A DNA stretch of 64,000 nucleotides from Candidatus Defluviibacterium haderslevense (GTDB taxonomy: Bacteria > Bacteroidota > Bacteroidia > Chitinophagales > Saprospiraceae): the NCBI GenBank assembly GCA_016712225.1, contig JADJRL010000003.1, positions 2,059,501 to 2,123,500 on the forward strand, given 5' to 3'. The translations under genes and the position numbers were made by a program. Below, one piece after another: positions 63,239 through 64,000 of this stretch. How positions within the stretch are numbered: position 1 is the stretch's first letter; each line of letters starts with the position of its first letter. The notes under the pieces are model-generated. The model had not been told where the DNA came from. It saw nothing but the letters and a program-made list of their open reading frames with translations, and did not search any database.

Positions 63239-64000
63239 ATGGCTGATTTAATCAAACTTTTGCCAGATGGAGTTGTGAACCAGATTGCTGCGGGTGAAGT
63301 TATTCAAAGACCAGCTTCTGTAGTCAAAGAGTTAATGGATAATGCCATTGACTCCGGTGCATCTGAAATTAAATTAGTGGTTAAGGATGCTGGTAAATCA
63401 ATGATTCAAATTTCTGACAATGGTTGTGGAATGTCTGTTACTGATGTAAGAATGTCATTCGAACGACACGCCACTTCAAAGATTAGACAAGCATCAGATC
63501 TATTTGATATACAAACTATGGGTTTCAGGGGTGAAGCTCTGGCATCGATTGCTTCTGTGGCTCAAGTGGACATGCGTTCCAAGCGACATAGTGATACTAT
63601 AGGAACCAAAATAGTAGTCGCAGATTCAAAGGTAAAGTCCCAAGAACCTTGTGCTTGTCCATCCGGAACTCAAATTCAAGTTCAACATCTATTTTATAAT
63701 GTACCGGCTCGGAGGAAATTTCTTAAATCGGATACGGTAGAGTTAAGACATATTCATGATGAATTTATAAATCAGGCCATTGCCCATCCTGAAATAAAGT
63801 TTATTTTTATTCAACAGGAGAATGAAATTTATCATCTAACACCGGGTAGTTTAAAAAATAGAATTGTTTCCATATTTGGGAAAAAATATCAGGAAGAATT
63901 AATACCATTAGAACAAGACACTGATGTTGTGCGAATATCTGGGTTTATAGGTAAGCCTGGTATCGCTAAGAAAGTCAGAGGTGAACAACTATTATTTGTA
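63239..64000 (+). CDS. mutL: DNA mismatch repair protein MutL (5' part)
   Basis: The first 254 codons of mutL, cut by the window edge. The GHKL ATPase motifs are intact: VVKELMDNAIDSGA (about residue 29-42; Glu and Asn), ISDNGCGM, RHATSKI and GFRGEALASIASVA, followed by the MutL-typical LFYNVPARRKFLKS. It couples MutS mismatch recognition to repair. Only the N-terminal part is visible, so the presence of the endonuclease motif cannot be judged. Confidence 0.95.
   Translation, partial: MADLIKLLPDGVVNQIAAGEVIQRPASVVKELMDNAIDSGASEIKLVVKDAGKSMIQISDNGCGMSVTDVRMSFERHATSKIRQASDLFDIQTMGFRGEALASIASVAQVDMRSKRHSDTIGTKIVVADSKVKSQEPCACPSGTQIQVQHLFYNVPARRKFLKSDTVELRHIHDEFINQAIAHPEIKFIFIQQENEIYHLTPGSLKNRIVSIFGKKYQEELIPLEQDTDVVRISGFIGKPGIAKKVRGEQLLFV

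Noticed and set aside
1..64000. CRISPR arrays, tRNA or rRNA genes
   Set aside because: No regularly spaced repeat-spacer pattern and no tRNA- or rRNA-like sequence was recognised by reading; a tRNAscan/Infernal run would settle this.

Overview
The window looks like a chromosome segment of a Bacteroidota bacterium, most likely of the Saprospiraceae/Saprospiria type. The signs are low GC with AT-rich spacers, TAnnTTTG-type -7 promoter boxes, type IX secretion sorting domains of both kinds (a type A C-terminal domain and a gliding-motility/CHU_C-like type B domain), DUF4920, DUF3667 and DUF4369/thioredoxin proteins, futalosine-pathway MqnC, the GTPase-motif-altered EF-G2 paralog of Bacteroidota, and the rimP-nusA-infB operon. 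The taxonomic call is inference from gene content; there is no rRNA in the window.

Left part (1-18.4 kb) is an accessory region. It opens with a small HTH-like gene on the minus strand and a four-gene plus-strand cassette (786-2373) of an uncharacterised Bacteroidota type: a conserved hypothetical, a DUF5675 protein and two small holin-like membrane proteins. The cassette ends at a strong intrinsic terminator. A tightly spaced defence operon follows (2581-10997): an XRE regulator with a palindromic operator over its own -7 box, type III restriction Res and Mod, a catalytically dead Argonaute (pAgo) and a SIR2-domain protein. The pAgo-SIR2 pair fits the long-B pAgo/SIR2-effector (abortive infection) type. 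Its placement as the last two genes of a type III restriction operon is the most interesting feature here. Downstream lie an unrecognised gene, a TIR-like protein, a lipoprotein and two outer-membrane-barrel candidates, a decayed IS21-like end, and a CoiA-like nuclease.

Middle part (18.4-28.5 kb) has two very large divergently transcribed secreted proteins: a 1937-residue PKD-type protein with a type A sorting domain and a 1000-residue repeat protein with a type B sorting domain. A small membrane-anchored coiled-coil protein follows.

Right part (28.5-64 kb) is mostly core genome. It holds infB, nusA and rimP (with an attenuator-like hairpin in the leader), mqnC and a purine nucleoside phosphorylase, a TPR protein, a PstS-like lipoprotein, two glycosyltransferases, a DUF3667 protein, EF-G2, a TlpA-like thioredoxin, an S41 protease and tsaB. 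These are followed by two ArsR-type regulators with a large palindrome between them, lspA, dnaE, class I aldolase, DUF4920, a secreted MORN-repeat/caspase-like protein, a sugar nucleotidyltransferase, a TylF-like methyltransferase, purF and the start of mutL, which runs off the right edge. A dispersed-repeat-like non-coding element lies at about 44.6-44.9 kb. No tRNA, rRNA or CRISPR array was recognised.
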